A stretch of DNA of 64,000 nucleotides, from contig NZ_MAIQ01000009.1 of the NCBI RefSeq assembly GCF_001678845.1, forward strand, positions 55,339 through 119,338. Reading direction: 5' to 3'. Shown piece after piece: positions 8,554 to 17,567 of this stretch (the stretch's first letter is position 1; each line of letters starts with the position of its first letter). A model generated the notes under the pieces. The model saw only the letters and a list, made by a program, of their open reading frames with translations, was not told the origin of the DNA and did not search any database. Source of the stretch: Christensenella intestinihominis (GTDB lineage Bacteria > Bacillota > Clostridia > Christensenellales > Christensenellaceae). Both the position numbers and the translations under genes were made by a program.

Positions 8554-8766
8554 ATGGGATTTTTTTCAAGTGCAGTAGAAACGCTGCAAACCCTTGTGAT
8601 CGCGTTGGGAGCCGGGCTTGCCGTGTGGGGCGTGATCAATCTACTCGAAGGTTATGGAGCGGACAATCCGGCGGCAAAGTCGCAGGGGGTAAAGCAACTT
8701 ATGGCCGGGGGCGGAGTTATTTTGCTCGGTGTTACGCTGATCCCGATGTTGTCCGGGCTGTTTTAG
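8554..8766 (+). CDS. Maff2-family small membrane protein
   Basis: This is a 70-residue hydrophobic protein with two membrane segments (about residues 14-31 and 50-68). Its sequence, with EGYGADNPAAKSQGVKQLMAGGG, is typical of the Maff2 family found between the coupling protein and the VirB6-like gene of Clostridia conjugative elements. It may be a VirB2-like small subunit of the transfer machine, but that is an inference from size and position. The start ATG follows AAAGGAGGCAGGTAGTTT. Confidence 0.8.
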   Translation: MGFFSSAVETLQTLVIALGAGLAVWGVINLLEGYGADNPAAKSQGVKQLMAGGGVILLGVTLIPMLSGLF

Positions 8767-8781
8767 CGAGAGGCAGCGGTT

Positions 8782-9645
8782 ATGGTCATCTTCGAGTGGA
8801 TCGGCGAATGGCTGAAAGGCGTGCTGATCGACGGTATCATGTGGAACATGGAAACACTGTTCTCCGATGTGAACAACCAGATCGGAGAAGTGGCCGTGCT
8901 GGCGGGGACTTCTCCCGCCGCATGGGACGCGGATATTTTCTCGCTGATACGGCAGCTATCTGAAACGGTGATACTTCCCATTGCCGGCGTGATATTGACA
9001 GGGATCGTGTGTTACGAGCTCATACAAATGATCGTTGAAAAGAACAACCTGCACGACCTCGATACATGGATATTTTTCAAGTGGATATTCAAGACGTTTG
9101 TCGCGGTAATGATCCTGTCAAACACATTCAACATTATTATGGCAATCTTTGACGTATCGCAAAACGCGGTAGCGGGGGCGGCGGATATCATCGACAGTTC
9201 CACGGCAATAACGCCGGATATTATCCTCGATGTAGAGGAAAAATTACAGGCGATGGATATTGGCCCGCTCATTGGGCTGTGGTTCCAGTCGCTTTTCGTG
9301 AAGCTGGTGGTACCGATACTGAACATAGTGATCTTTGTCATTGCATACGGCAGGATGATAGAAATATATCTGCTCACGAGCCTTGCGCCCATTCCGGCAG
9401 CCACGGTCGCCAACCGGGAAACATCACAGGTCGGGCAGAACTATTTCCGGTCGCTTGCGGCAATCGCTTTTCAGGGCTTTCTTATTATAGTATGTATCGG
9501 GATTTACGCGGTACTCGTCAAGAATATCGCGGTGAGCGATAACGCCTTTGACGCGATATGGGGCGTTTTGGGGTACACCATCCTTTTATGCTTCGCGCTG
9601 TTTAAGACGGGAACACTCGCAAAATCTATTTTTGGAGCACATTAA
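8782..9645 (+). CDS. VirB6/TrbL-like conjugal transfer membrane protein
   Basis: This 287-residue polytopic protein has at least five hydrophobic stretches (including IAGVILTGIVCYELI, FKTFVAVMILSNTFNIIMAIF, PILNIVIFVIAYG, AFQGFLIIVCIGIYAVL and the C-terminal YTILLCFALFKTG). It matches the CD1112-type VirB6/TrbL-like family that forms the inner membrane channel part of the type IV secretion system. It starts 15 bases after maff2 and ends shortly before the SpoVG-like gene, in one operon. Confidence 0.85.
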   Translation: MVIFEWIGEWLKGVLIDGIMWNMETLFSDVNNQIGEVAVLAGTSPAAWDADIFSLIRQLSETVILPIAGVILTGIVCYELIQMIVEKNNLHDLDTWIFFKWIFKTFVAVMILSNTFNIIMAIFDVSQNAVAGAADIIDSSTAITPDIILDVEEKLQAMDIGPLIGLWFQSLFVKLVVPILNIVIFVIAYGRMIEIYLLTSLAPIPAATVANRETSQVGQNYFRSLAAIAFQGFLIIVCIGIYAVLVKNIAVSDNAFDAIWGVLGYTILLCFALFKTGTLAKSIFGAH

Positions 9646-9667
9646 AAATATTTCGGAGGAAAAAATC

Positions 9668-10261
9668 ATGGCAAAAAAGGCAATGGAAAATCAGGAAATG
9701 GAACAGAATCAGGTACAGGCAGAGGTAAAGCAGCCTGCTCAAAAGACGGAGCAGGAACTTGCAGAGGAACGGCATTATCTTTTCGACGCCCCGATCTCGG
9801 AGCTTGCTGAATACGCCGGGGTGAGTGTGGACGAAGCGGTGAAGCTGCGTGTCATGGAAATGGTAAAAGCCGCACCGCCGAAAATGGAGATCACCGTGCG
9901 CCCGGTAGAGCCGCAGGGCAACCTGTACGGATTCGCGTGGATCACAGTCGGCGGTATCACCATAAACGACTTCAAAATTGTGGAAAACAAGGACGGCGAG
10001 TTATTTGTCGGTATGCCGAGCAGGCCGGACGGCAAAGGTGGCTACCGCAGTATGGCTTATGTGGATAAGGATATTCGGAAGGAGTTTAACGCGGCGGTGA
10101 TCGAGGAATACCACACGGCGGTGGAACGTGTACAGGCCAGAGCGGCGGCGCTGAAAGATAAGCCGCGCATGGCGGAGCAGATGGAAAAAGCCGGAAAACA
10201 GGCGGCGGAGCATAACGCGTCCCGCCCTACCCCGACAAAGGAAAAAACGGCGGAACGTTAA
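9668..10261 (+). CDS. SpoVG-domain protein
   Basis: This 197-residue protein has a SpoVG-like core at about residues 75-150 (MEITVRPVEPQGN, then FAWITVGGITINDFKIVENKDGELFVGMPS). The core is flanked by a Gln/Glu-rich N-terminus and a basic C-terminal helix. SpoVG proteins bind nucleic acids and regulate gene expression. Copies in conjugative elements are common but not well studied. The start ATG at 9668 follows TTCGGAGGAAAAAATC; the longer upstream frame overlaps the VirB6-like gene and has no binding site. Confidence 0.8.
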   Translation: MAKKAMENQEMEQNQVQAEVKQPAQKTEQELAEERHYLFDAPISELAEYAGVSVDEAVKLRVMEMVKAAPPKMEITVRPVEPQGNLYGFAWITVGGITINDFKIVENKDGELFVGMPSRPDGKGGYRSMAYVDKDIRKEFNAAVIEEYHTAVERVQARAAALKDKPRMAEQMEKAGKQAAEHNASRPTPTKEKTAER

Positions 10262-10284
10262 AGGAGGAAAATGGACAATAAGGA

Positions 10285-11022
10285 ATGAAAGAAAATGAGA
10301 TATACTGCATGGACGGCATAGAGGGGCTTTCCTCCCTGCCGCCCGCGTCGGTAGATATGCTTTTGACCGATCCGCCCTATGGCACGACGCGCAACGCTTG
10401 GGACGTGCGGCTTCCTTTGCCGGAGTTCTGGACGGCGGCGCGGCGGGCAGTCAAGCCGAATGGCGCGATCCTGTTGTTCGCGCAATGCCCCTACGACAAA
10501 ATATTAGGCGTGTCCAACCTGAAAATGCTGCGGTACGAATGGGTGTGGTACAAGGATCGCGGCACGGGATTCTTAAACGCGCGGCGCGCACCCCTGAAAA
10601 AGTCCGAAAATATCCTTGTGTTTTATCAGCATTTACCGGTGTACCACCCGCAATATGAGTACAGGGAACCGTACCTGCGGACGCACACGAGCATGGGGCA
10701 GAGCAGCAATTACGGGAAGTTTATCCGTTCTGGCTCCATATCGTCGCCGGACGGACGGCGGTTTCCCGGCAACGTGATCCAGTTTAAGACGGTGAGCAAA
10801 GGAATCCACCCGACGCAAAAGCCGGTGGAGCTTTGCGAATACCTCATCAGGACATATACCGGCGAAAACGATCTTGTCGTGGACGTCTGCGCCGGGAGCG
10901 GGACGACGGCAGTCGCGTGCATCAATACAGGCCGCCGCTTCCTCTGTTTTGAAAATTCCCGCACATATTATCCGCTTGCCAAAGAACGCATCAGGAAGGC
11001 AATGAGCGAAACAAAAGAATAG
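10285..11022 (+). CDS. Adenine-N6/cytosine-N4 DNA methyltransferase (beta class)
   Basis: This 245-residue S-adenosylmethionine-dependent methylase has the catalytic motif LLTDPPYG at about residues 30-37, near the N-terminus. The cofactor-binding motif VDVCAGSGTTAVA lies near the C-terminus, and PTQKPVEL comes before it. That motif order is the beta-class arrangement shared by N6-adenine and N4-cytosine methylases. It has no restriction partner. It is the second of three DNA methylases on the element and is co-transcribed with transfer genes. Confidence 0.9.
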   Translation: MKENEIYCMDGIEGLSSLPPASVDMLLTDPPYGTTRNAWDVRLPLPEFWTAARRAVKPNGAILLFAQCPYDKILGVSNLKMLRYEWVWYKDRGTGFLNARRAPLKKSENILVFYQHLPVYHPQYEYREPYLRTHTSMGQSSNYGKFIRSGSISSPDGRRFPGNVIQFKTVSKGIHPTQKPVELCEYLIRTYTGENDLVVDVCAGSGTTAVACINTGRRFLCFENSRTYYPLAKERIRKAMSETKE

Positions 11023-11025
11023 CGG

Positions 11026-11048
11026 CTTCGGGCCATGTTGGCCCGAAG
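11026..11048. repeat. Dispersed palindrome, copy 5
   Basis: This perfect palindrome with centre CCATGTTGG (the reverse complement form of CCAACATGG) lies between two methyltransferase genes, just before the next binding site. Confidence 0.9.
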
Positions 11049-11059
11049 CGAAAGGAGGA

Positions 11060-11614
11060 TTGTTTATCAAAAAGTACAATATTATTCTGGCCGATCCGCC
11101 GTGGCGGTATGCCAATAAAGGCGGGCAAGGTACGGCGGAACACCATTACCCCACGATGATCCTCGATGAAATATGTGCACTGCCCGTTGCGGAGATCGCC
11201 GCGAAAGACAGCGCGCTTTTCTTATGGGCTACTTTCCCTATGCTGCCGGAGGCGCTGCGTGTGATCCGCGCGTGGGGGTTCCGGTTCAAAACCGTCGCGT
11301 TCGTATGGTTGAAGCAAAACCGGAAAGCCAAAACATGGTTTTACGGCATGGGGTTTTGGACGCGCTCCAACGCGGAGGTCTGCCTGCTGGCAACGCGCGG
11401 ACACCCGAAGCGGCAGGATAAAGGGATTCACCAGTTTATTATCTCCCCCATAGAGGAGCACAGCAAAAAACCGGATGAAACGCGGGAGCGGATCGTGCGG
11501 CTGATGGGCAACCTGCCCCGCGCGGAGCTTTTCGCCCGGCAGGAAACACCGGGATGGGACGTGTGGGGCAATGAAGTAAAAAGTACGCTACCAACATATT
11601 TTGGATCGAGTTAA
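11060..11614 (+). CDS. MT-A70-family adenine methyltransferase
   Basis: This 184-residue protein opens with KKYNIILADPPWRYANKGGQGTA, the DPPW signature of the MT-A70 family of N6-adenine methylases. Further family features are LFLWATFPMLPEALRVIRAWGF and a C-terminal RPRAELFAR-type segment (here LPRAELFARQETPGWDVWGNE). The TTG start follows AAAGGAGGA. As with the other two methylases, no restriction gene is adjacent, so a protective role during transfer is the simplest reading. Confidence 0.88.
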   Translation: MFIKKYNIILADPPWRYANKGGQGTAEHHYPTMILDEICALPVAEIAAKDSALFLWATFPMLPEALRVIRAWGFRFKTVAFVWLKQNRKAKTWFYGMGFWTRSNAEVCLLATRGHPKRQDKGIHQFIISPIEEHSKKPDETRERIVRLMGNLPRAELFARQETPGWDVWGNEVKSTLPTYFGSS

Positions 11615-11631
11615 GCAAGGAGGTTTTCGGA

Positions 11632-12021
11632 TTGGCGTATGTAAACGTACCAAACGATCTGTCTAAAGTAAAAAACAAGCTGGTCATGGGTTTGACAAAA
11701 CGCCAGCTTATCTGTTTTGGAAGCGCGGCGGCTGTTGGGATTCCCGTTTACCTGTGCAGCCGTGCGGCTATCGGCAATACCGGGGCAATGTTCCTTATGA
11801 TCGCCCTGATGCTGCCGTGTTTCCTGTTCGCCATGTACGAGCGGGACGGCCTGCCCTTTGAAAAGGTCTTGCGGAATATACTTCGTGTAAAATTCCTGCG
11901 TCCGGGCATACGGCCATACAGGACACAAAACTTTTACGCATATTTCAGTGAAAACACAAAGGAGGAGAAAGAGTTTGGCACAAAAAAGCACGTCCACAGG
12001 AAACAAACGCCCTGTCGTTAA
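11632..12021 (+). CDS. prgI: PrgI-family conjugation membrane protein
   Basis: This 129-residue protein has two close membrane segments (about residues 28-45 and 51-66) after a conserved MAYVNVPNDLSKVKNKLVMGLTKRQLICF start. This is the PrgI family, the Gram-positive VirB3-like component that lies next to VirB4 in type IV secretion. The TTG start follows AAGGAGGTTTTCGGA. Its 3' end overlaps the virB4 start region by about 45 bases, consistent with coupled translation. Confidence 0.9.
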   Translation: MAYVNVPNDLSKVKNKLVMGLTKRQLICFGSAAAVGIPVYLCSRAAIGNTGAMFLMIALMLPCFLFAMYERDGLPFEKVLRNILRVKFLRPGIRPYRTQNFYAYFSENTKEEKEFGTKKHVHRKQTPCR

Positions 12022-14329
12022 AAGGGATAAGCGTGCCTTATCCGCACAGGAAAGCATCCCATACCGCGAAATGCTGCGGGACGGCGTGTGCCGCGTTTAT
12101 GGGGATTATTACACCAAAAGCATAGCGTATGAGGACATCAATTATTCGGTAGCGTCGCGGGACGACCAAGCCGTTATTTTCGACGGGTACTGCGCGTTCC
12201 TCAATTATTTTGACAGCTCTCTGCCGTTCCAGATGTCCTTTATTAACCGCCGCTCCCGCCCGGATGACAGGCGGATTGTCAATATCCCAATGCAGAAAGA
12301 CGGCAGCGACGCGATCCGCAGCGAGTTCGTGGAAATGCTGAAAACACAGGCGGCCAAAAGCAATAACGGCATCACGCGCTCAAAGTACATTACCTTTGGT
12401 ATCCACGCGGACAGCCTGAAAACGGCGCGGATGCGGCTTGACCGTGTAGAAGCGGATATTATGGGGAATTTCAAACGTTTGGGTGTAAAATGCCACCCGC
12501 TTACCGGGTGGGAACGCCTTGCGGCGCTGCATGGACAGCTTCATCCTGGCGAACGCGAGCCGTTCCTGTTTGCGTGGGACATGATTCCGCAAACGGGTAT
12601 GAACACCAAAGACTTTATCGCTCCCACTTCCTTTGATTTCCGGCAAAGCCGGACGTTTCGCATAGGCTCGGCGTGGGGCGCGGCCTCATATATGCAGATC
12701 ATGGCTTCCGAGCTTTCGGATAAGCTGCTCACTGAAATGCTGGAGATCGACGCCGAAATGTCCGTTACCCTGCACGCCCGCGCGATAGACCAGTCAAAGG
12801 CGATCAAAATGGTAAAAAGGAAGCTGACGGATATTGCCCGCATGAAAATGGACGAACAGAAAAAAGCGGCGCGTTCCGGTTATGATATGGACATCCTGCC
12901 GCCCGACCTTGTGCTGTTTTCAAAGGATGCGGCGGAGCTTTTGACAGACCTGCAAAGCCGCAACGAGCGGATGTTTTTGCTTACATTCCTCGTGGTGAAC
13001 ACTGCGCCCACACGGCAGCAGCTTGAGAACGATATTTTTACGCTGTCCGGCGTTACGCAGAAATATAACTGTTTTTTGAAGCGGCTGGATTTCCAACAAG
13101 AGCAAGGATTTATGAGCAGCCTGCCCCTCGGCTGGAACGGGATCGAGATCGAGCGAGGCATGACGACGAGCAGCACGGGGATTTTCGTTCCTTTCCTCAC
13201 GCAAGAGCTCCGCATGGGCGGCCCGTCCATCTACTATGGCATGAACGCGCTTTCCCACAATATTATCATGGCGGACAGAAAAAAACTGAAATCCGCAAAC
13301 GGCCTGTATCTCGGTTCCACGGGGAGCGGCAAGAGCTTTGCCGCAAAGCGTGAGCTTATCCATGTGTTCCTCGCCACAAAGGACAGGATCATTGTGGTCG
13401 ATCCAATGGGCGAATACGCGCCGCTGATCCGACGGCTGGGCGGACAGGTCATAGAGCTTGCCCCAGACAGCACGCATTATATCAACCCCATGGACATGAA
13501 AATGAATCTTACAGACGAGGACAGCCCGCTTTCGCTGAAAGCGGACTTTTTATTATCCCTGTGCGAGCTTATTGTCGGCGGGCGGGACGGTTTGCAGCCC
13601 ATTGAAAAAACAGTCATTGACCGTTGTGTGCGCACCGTTTACAGGGATGTGGTGCTGTATCCGGAAACAGCGAAAATGCCCCTGCTCCAAGACCTGTACC
13701 GGCTTTTGGGAGAGCAGCCGGAGCCGGAAGCAAAGCGCATCGCAACGGCGCTGGAGCTGTATTGTACGGGATCGCTCAACCTGTTCAATCACCATACAAA
13801 TGTCAATCTGAATAACCGCGTGGTGTGCATCGTCCTGAAAAAACTCGGAGAGGGCTTACGCAAGATCGCCATGCACATCACCAACGAATTTGTGCAGACG
13901 GCGACGAGCGCCAATTTTGCGGCGGGAATCGCAACGTGGTGTTATTTCGACGAGTTCCACGTCCTGCTGCAAGACAGCCTTTCCGCTTCGTACTTTGTAC
14001 GAATCTGGAAGATGCTGCGGAAAAAGGGATGCGTACCGTCAGCCCTCACACAGAACGTAAAAGACCTGTTTACCAGCCGCGAGATCGAGAACATTTTGGA
14101 AAACACGGATTTCATGGTACTTCTTGCACAGGCGCAGGGCGATCGGGCGATCCTTGCCAAACAGCTTAATATTTCCGAATATCAGCTATCCTACATCACA
14201 CACAGCCAGTCCGGCGAAGGCCTGCTGTTCTTCGGGGACGTCACCATCCCATTTGTTGACCGCTTCCCGCACGGCGAAATTTACGATTTGCTCACGACGC
14301 GACCAGATGATATAACAAATGCAAAATAA
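11975..14329 (+). CDS. VirB4-type conjugation ATPase
   Basis: This 784-residue ATPase powers assembly or transport of the type IV secretion channel. The Walker A motif GSTGSGKSFAAKRE lies near residue 447, a Walker B-type stretch WCYFDEFHVLL near 650, and the C-terminal part continues LTQNVKDLFTS, typical of VirB4/TraE proteins. The TTG start at 11975 is chosen because AAAGGAGGAGAAAGAG precedes it. The neighbours PrgI and the wall hydrolase fit the usual order. Confidence 0.93.
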   Translation: MAQKSTSTGNKRPVVKRDKRALSAQESIPYREMLRDGVCRVYGDYYTKSIAYEDINYSVASRDDQAVIFDGYCAFLNYFDSSLPFQMSFINRRSRPDDRRIVNIPMQKDGSDAIRSEFVEMLKTQAAKSNNGITRSKYITFGIHADSLKTARMRLDRVEADIMGNFKRLGVKCHPLTGWERLAALHGQLHPGEREPFLFAWDMIPQTGMNTKDFIAPTSFDFRQSRTFRIGSAWGAASYMQIMASELSDKLLTEMLEIDAEMSVTLHARAIDQSKAIKMVKRKLTDIARMKMDEQKKAARSGYDMDILPPDLVLFSKDAAELLTDLQSRNERMFLLTFLVVNTAPTRQQLENDIFTLSGVTQKYNCFLKRLDFQQEQGFMSSLPLGWNGIEIERGMTTSSTGIFVPFLTQELRMGGPSIYYGMNALSHNIIMADRKKLKSANGLYLGSTGSGKSFAAKRELIHVFLATKDRIIVVDPMGEYAPLIRRLGGQVIELAPDSTHYINPMDMKMNLTDEDSPLSLKADFLLSLCELIVGGRDGLQPIEKTVIDRCVRTVYRDVVLYPETAKMPLLQDLYRLLGEQPEPEAKRIATALELYCTGSLNLFNHHTNVNLNNRVVCIVLKKLGEGLRKIAMHITNEFVQTATSANFAAGIATWCYFDEFHVLLQDSLSASYFVRIWKMLRKKGCVPSALTQNVKDLFTSREIENILENTDFMVLLAQAQGDRAILAKQLNISEYQLSYITHSQSGEGLLFFGDVTIPFVDRFPHGEIYDLLTTRPDDITNAK

Positions 14330-14384
14330 ACCATTTTATCTTTTTGGGAATAAGATATGATATTATTACATTGAGGTGATATTT

Positions 14385-15140
14385 ATGGGAAAGCAATCAT
14401 TGGATGAAACGCGCGAATTGAAAGTCCTATTACATCAGGTTAAGGCATTTATTGATACCATGCAAGGAGTTCTTAACAATAAAGAAATGGCGGAGCATTC
14501 TCGATATGTCGCCTACAAAGATATGGCATGTATATATAATGATTTTGCGGAAAAAGTTCGCCAAAAGACTAAAGTAGCGAGTATGTTCTATACTTTTAAA
14601 ACAGATGAAATGAAAGGCTATATGGATACTCTTTGGGGAGAGCAGAAAAGAATTTTTGAGCAAGTATTGATTGCTGCTAAAATGCTATATGCTACTTTGG
14701 AAGGAACTTTGGACTTCGTTGATGACGAGTTTGATAATCTGGAGAGCTTTTTTGGATCACGTCTTAGGGCTGCTGTTCACAACAAACCCGAAAAGGAAAT
14801 GGAGATTCAAGATGTTATTGAAGTGCTGTTATTAGGCCGCGGATTGGGAAAAGGAACGGATTACGACAGAGAAACAGGCAAATTTAAGTTTTCGGGTAAA
14901 GAATACATACCGGATTTTATTATTCCAAAACTTCAACTGTGTATTGAAGTGAAATTGTTGCGAGATGGGAAAAAATCAAAAATTATCGAAGAAATAAATG
15001 CTGATATAACTGCGTACAGCAAGCAATATGAGAGACAATTATTTATTGTATATGACTTAGGCTGTATTCAAAATGAAGAAGAATTTAAGAGGGATATTGA
15101 AAGTATGGGGAATATTAAGGTGCTAATTATCAAGCATTAG
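14385..15140 (+). CDS. PD-(D/E)XK nuclease-domain protein (DpnII/MboI-like)
   Basis: This 251-residue protein has a helical N-terminal half (residues 1-150). The C-terminal half reads IPDFIIPKLQLCIEVKLL, the PD-(D/E)XK pattern (Asp, then Glu-x-Lys), followed by IIEEINADITAYSKQYERQLFIVYDLG. The latter part resembles the REase_DpnII-MboI-type nuclease domain. The gene is visibly AT-richer than its neighbours, has its own upstream AT-rich promoter region, and is followed by a terminator hairpin at 15145. It splits virB4 from the wall hydrolase gene and is best read as inserted cargo, possibly anti-phage. The exact function is unknown. Confidence 0.7.
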   Translation: MGKQSLDETRELKVLLHQVKAFIDTMQGVLNNKEMAEHSRYVAYKDMACIYNDFAEKVRQKTKVASMFYTFKTDEMKGYMDTLWGEQKRIFEQVLIAAKMLYATLEGTLDFVDDEFDNLESFFGSRLRAAVHNKPEKEMEIQDVIEVLLLGRGLGKGTDYDRETGKFKFSGKEYIPDFIIPKLQLCIEVKLLRDGKKSKIIEEINADITAYSKQYERQLFIVYDLGCIQNEEEFKRDIESMGNIKVLIIKH

Positions 15141-15144
15141 CTGT

Positions 15145-15168
15145 AACCCGCCCACTGTGGCGGGTTTT
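15145..15168 (+). terminator. Intrinsic terminator after the nuclease gene
   Basis: AACCCGCC (15145-15152) pairs with GGCGGGTT (15159-15166), followed by TT. Confidence 0.75.
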
Positions 15169-15188
15169 CACTTTCAGGGAGGTAATAT

Positions 15189-17546
15189 GTGGATCGAAAA
15201 CAATTAAATACAGATTCAAAGCATCCCGAAAGAGCCAGTCCTAAGCGACTGGCTTTTTCTATGTCCTCAAATGGTACTTCGGGCCAAGTTGGCCCGAAGC
15301 AATCAAAAAAGCCGCACCGGGTATTCCGGCAGGAAAGCGCGCAGGAGCCGCCGTCTGAGCGGCTGCATCAGGGCGCGGATTCGTCCGGGTATCAGGTACG
15401 CATGGAAAGCAATACTTCCGCGTTGTATACGGAAAAGGCAGGCGCAGCGAACAGGAAAGCCGGGACAAAAAGCCGCCCGTCCAAACGCGCGAGGATGACA
15501 AAGCCTGTAGCGGCTATGACAGGCACACAGGTAAAATCTGTAATCCACAGCCGGATCAGCGAGGCAGAACGGGAAAACATGGGCGTGGAAGCCGCGCACA
15601 GGACAGGGATTGCCGGGGAAAGAGCTGTAAACGAAACTTCGCGGCTGTTGAAAAACCGCCTGCGTTCCCATTCTTCCCGAAGCGTGCGCATACAAGGAAA
15701 TACGGCGCGGGCAAACGAAAATGCGGCGCAGGTGAAAGGATTTGCGCAAAAGCAACGGTGGAAACGGCGCGGGCAAAAAAAGGCCCGTCAGGCAGCACAG
15801 GCGGCGCGGACAGCGCAAAAGACGGCAGTCACGACGGAAAAGACGGCAAACTTTGTCGTTCGGCATCCGCTCCTTACCCTGATCCTCGCGCTACTGCTCC
15901 TTATAACCGGGCTGCTTTTATCCGGCATGGCTGGCGCGGCGACGCTGGGAAGCGGCCTGTCCGGCGCGGTCACCGCCTCGTCCTACCTTGCCGCCGACGC
16001 GGAAATCGACAAGGCCGAGCTTGCCTATACGGAGTGGGAAACAGATTTGCAGCTTACCCTGCAAAACATGGAAAACGCCCGCCCCGGCTACGATGAATAC
16101 AGGTATGACGTGGACGACGTCGGGCATAACCCGTATGAGCTTATGGCATTTTTAACGGCCGTGTATGGGGACTTTACCTATGCGGAGATCGAGGACGCGC
16201 TGCGCGGTATATTTGAGGAACAATATACCCTTACGACAAACGAAACGGTGGAAACCCGGACGGAAACGCGCACGGTACAGGCGGGAGAATTGATCGGACA
16301 GGTACGGACGACTGCGTACTGCAACTGCGCCGTATGCAACGGCAAATGGGCTGGAGGCCCGACGTCGAGCGGCGCGATGCCAACGGCGGGACACACGATA
16401 GCCGTGGACGCAAAGAACCCCATTGTGCCAATGGGAACGCAGGTCATCATTAACGGCAAAAGATATACCGTAGAAGATACGGGAAACCTGAACGCCAACA
16501 ATTCAGACATCGACATATATTTCAATACCCACGCGCAGGCACTTGCGTGGGGACGGCAATCCCACGCCATGTACCTGTCCGAAGGAAACAGCAATACCCT
16601 TACCATAACGGAAACGCGCGAATACCGCATATTGGAGGTAACGCTCACCGCGCGTTCCTTTACAAACGGGATATATTTCCGTATGGACGAGGAGCAGCGC
16701 GAGCGGTATAGCGTGCTGATGGCTGCCAAAGGCGGCCGCCAGTACCTGCACAGCCCGTTTGGAGAAGAAAACTGGCTTCCGTATGTAACGGCATATTACG
16801 GCTTCCGCGTTATGGACGGCGCAAAGGATTACCACAAAGGCATAGATATTTCCATGCCGCAGGGCACGGATGTCCTTGCTGGACAGGACGGCACGATCAC
16901 GTTTGCCGGAGAAACGCCGGAATATGGCCTTACCGTTGTGATCGAGGACGGCACCCTTACTTCCAAGTACGCCGGATGCTCGTATCTGTTTGTGAGCGAG
17001 GGGCAGGAAGTTAAGGCCGGGGATCAGGTCGCCCGGACAGGCCCAAGCCTGCACCTTGAAATCCTCAAGGATGGGCAATACCTGAACCCCCTGTTTTTTG
17101 CCGTAACCAACGACTACGGCGCGGGGCCTGCCTACGGCGATCCGGGAGCGGCTATGGAGGGCGGCAGCTATGCTGCGCTGATCGCGGAAGGCGAAAAGCA
17201 TTTGGGGAAACCGTATGTGTTCGGCGCTTCCGGGCCAAACAGCTTTGACTGCTCCGGTTTCGTGTGCTATGTGCTGAACCATAGCGGCGTGAAGAGCATG
17301 GGACGCACCAACGCGCAGGGGCTATACAATATGTGCACTCCCATACCGCCCAGCGAAGCGAAGCCCGGCGACCTCATTTTCTTTACCGGGACATATTCCA
17401 CCCCCAACCCCGTGACGCACGTCGCGTTTTATGTGGGCGGAGATACCATGCTTCACGCGGGAAAACCCGTGCAGTATTCGTCATTCCGCACGCCGTACTG
17501 GCAGAAACACTTTTACAGCTTTGGACGACTCCCAGTCAGTGGATAG
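15189..17546 (+). CDS. Membrane-anchored multidomain cell-wall hydrolase (3D, M23-like, NlpC/P60)
   Basis: This protein of up to 785 residues opens the peptidoglycan for conjugation. A basic N-terminal region (to ~210) is followed by one membrane segment, HPLLTLILALLLLITGLLLSG. After that come a 3D/RlpA-like domain (YCNCAVCNGKWAGGPTSSG onwards, about 375-460), an M23-like domain (YHKGIDISMPQG; HLEIL) and a C-terminal NlpC/P60 domain with FDCSGF (Cys near 688) and VTHVAF (His near 744). The GTG start has a good GGGAGG site. However, the first 37 codons read through a terminator hairpin and a palindrome, so the start may be later (in-frame ATG 15261 or 15402). The stop lies in the repeat edge of the inserted four-helix gene. 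Confidence 0.88.
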   Translation: MDRKQLNTDSKHPERASPKRLAFSMSSNGTSGQVGPKQSKKPHRVFRQESAQEPPSERLHQGADSSGYQVRMESNTSALYTEKAGAANRKAGTKSRPSKRARMTKPVAAMTGTQVKSVIHSRISEAERENMGVEAAHRTGIAGERAVNETSRLLKNRLRSHSSRSVRIQGNTARANENAAQVKGFAQKQRWKRRGQKKARQAAQAARTAQKTAVTTEKTANFVVRHPLLTLILALLLLITGLLLSGMAGAATLGSGLSGAVTASSYLAADAEIDKAELAYTEWETDLQLTLQNMENARPGYDEYRYDVDDVGHNPYELMAFLTAVYGDFTYAEIEDALRGIFEEQYTLTTNETVETRTETRTVQAGELIGQVRTTAYCNCAVCNGKWAGGPTSSGAMPTAGHTIAVDAKNPIVPMGTQVIINGKRYTVEDTGNLNANNSDIDIYFNTHAQALAWGRQSHAMYLSEGNSNTLTITETREYRILEVTLTARSFTNGIYFRMDEEQRERYSVLMAAKGGRQYLHSPFGEENWLPYVTAYYGFRVMDGAKDYHKGIDISMPQGTDVLAGQDGTITFAGETPEYGLTVVIEDGTLTSKYAGCSYLFVSEGQEVKAGDQVARTGPSLHLEILKDGQYLNPLFFAVTNDYGAGPAYGDPGAAMEGGSYAALIAEGEKHLGKPYVFGASGPNSFDCSGFVCYVLNHSGVKSMGRTNAQGLYNMCTPIPPSEAKPGDLIFFTGTYSTPNPVTHVAFYVGGDTMLHAGKPVQYSSFRTPYWQKHFYSFGRLPVSG
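15233..15258 (+). terminator. Terminator-type hairpin before or within the 5' end of the hydrolase gene
   Basis: AGCCAGTC (15233-15240) pairs with GACTGGCT (15247-15254), followed by five T. It lies between the GGGAGG/GTG start and the main body of the hydrolase. An out-of-frame ATG at 15187 would encode only a six-residue leader, so an attenuator arrangement is possible. Confidence 0.65.
15277..15299. repeat. Dispersed palindrome, copy 6
   Basis: This perfect 23-bp palindrome with centre CCAAGTTGG lies inside the predicted N-terminal coding part of the hydrolase. If translated it reads S-G-Q-V-G-P-K. Confidence 0.9.
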
Positions 17547-17567
17547 TGAATAGTGGAAAGTGGATAA

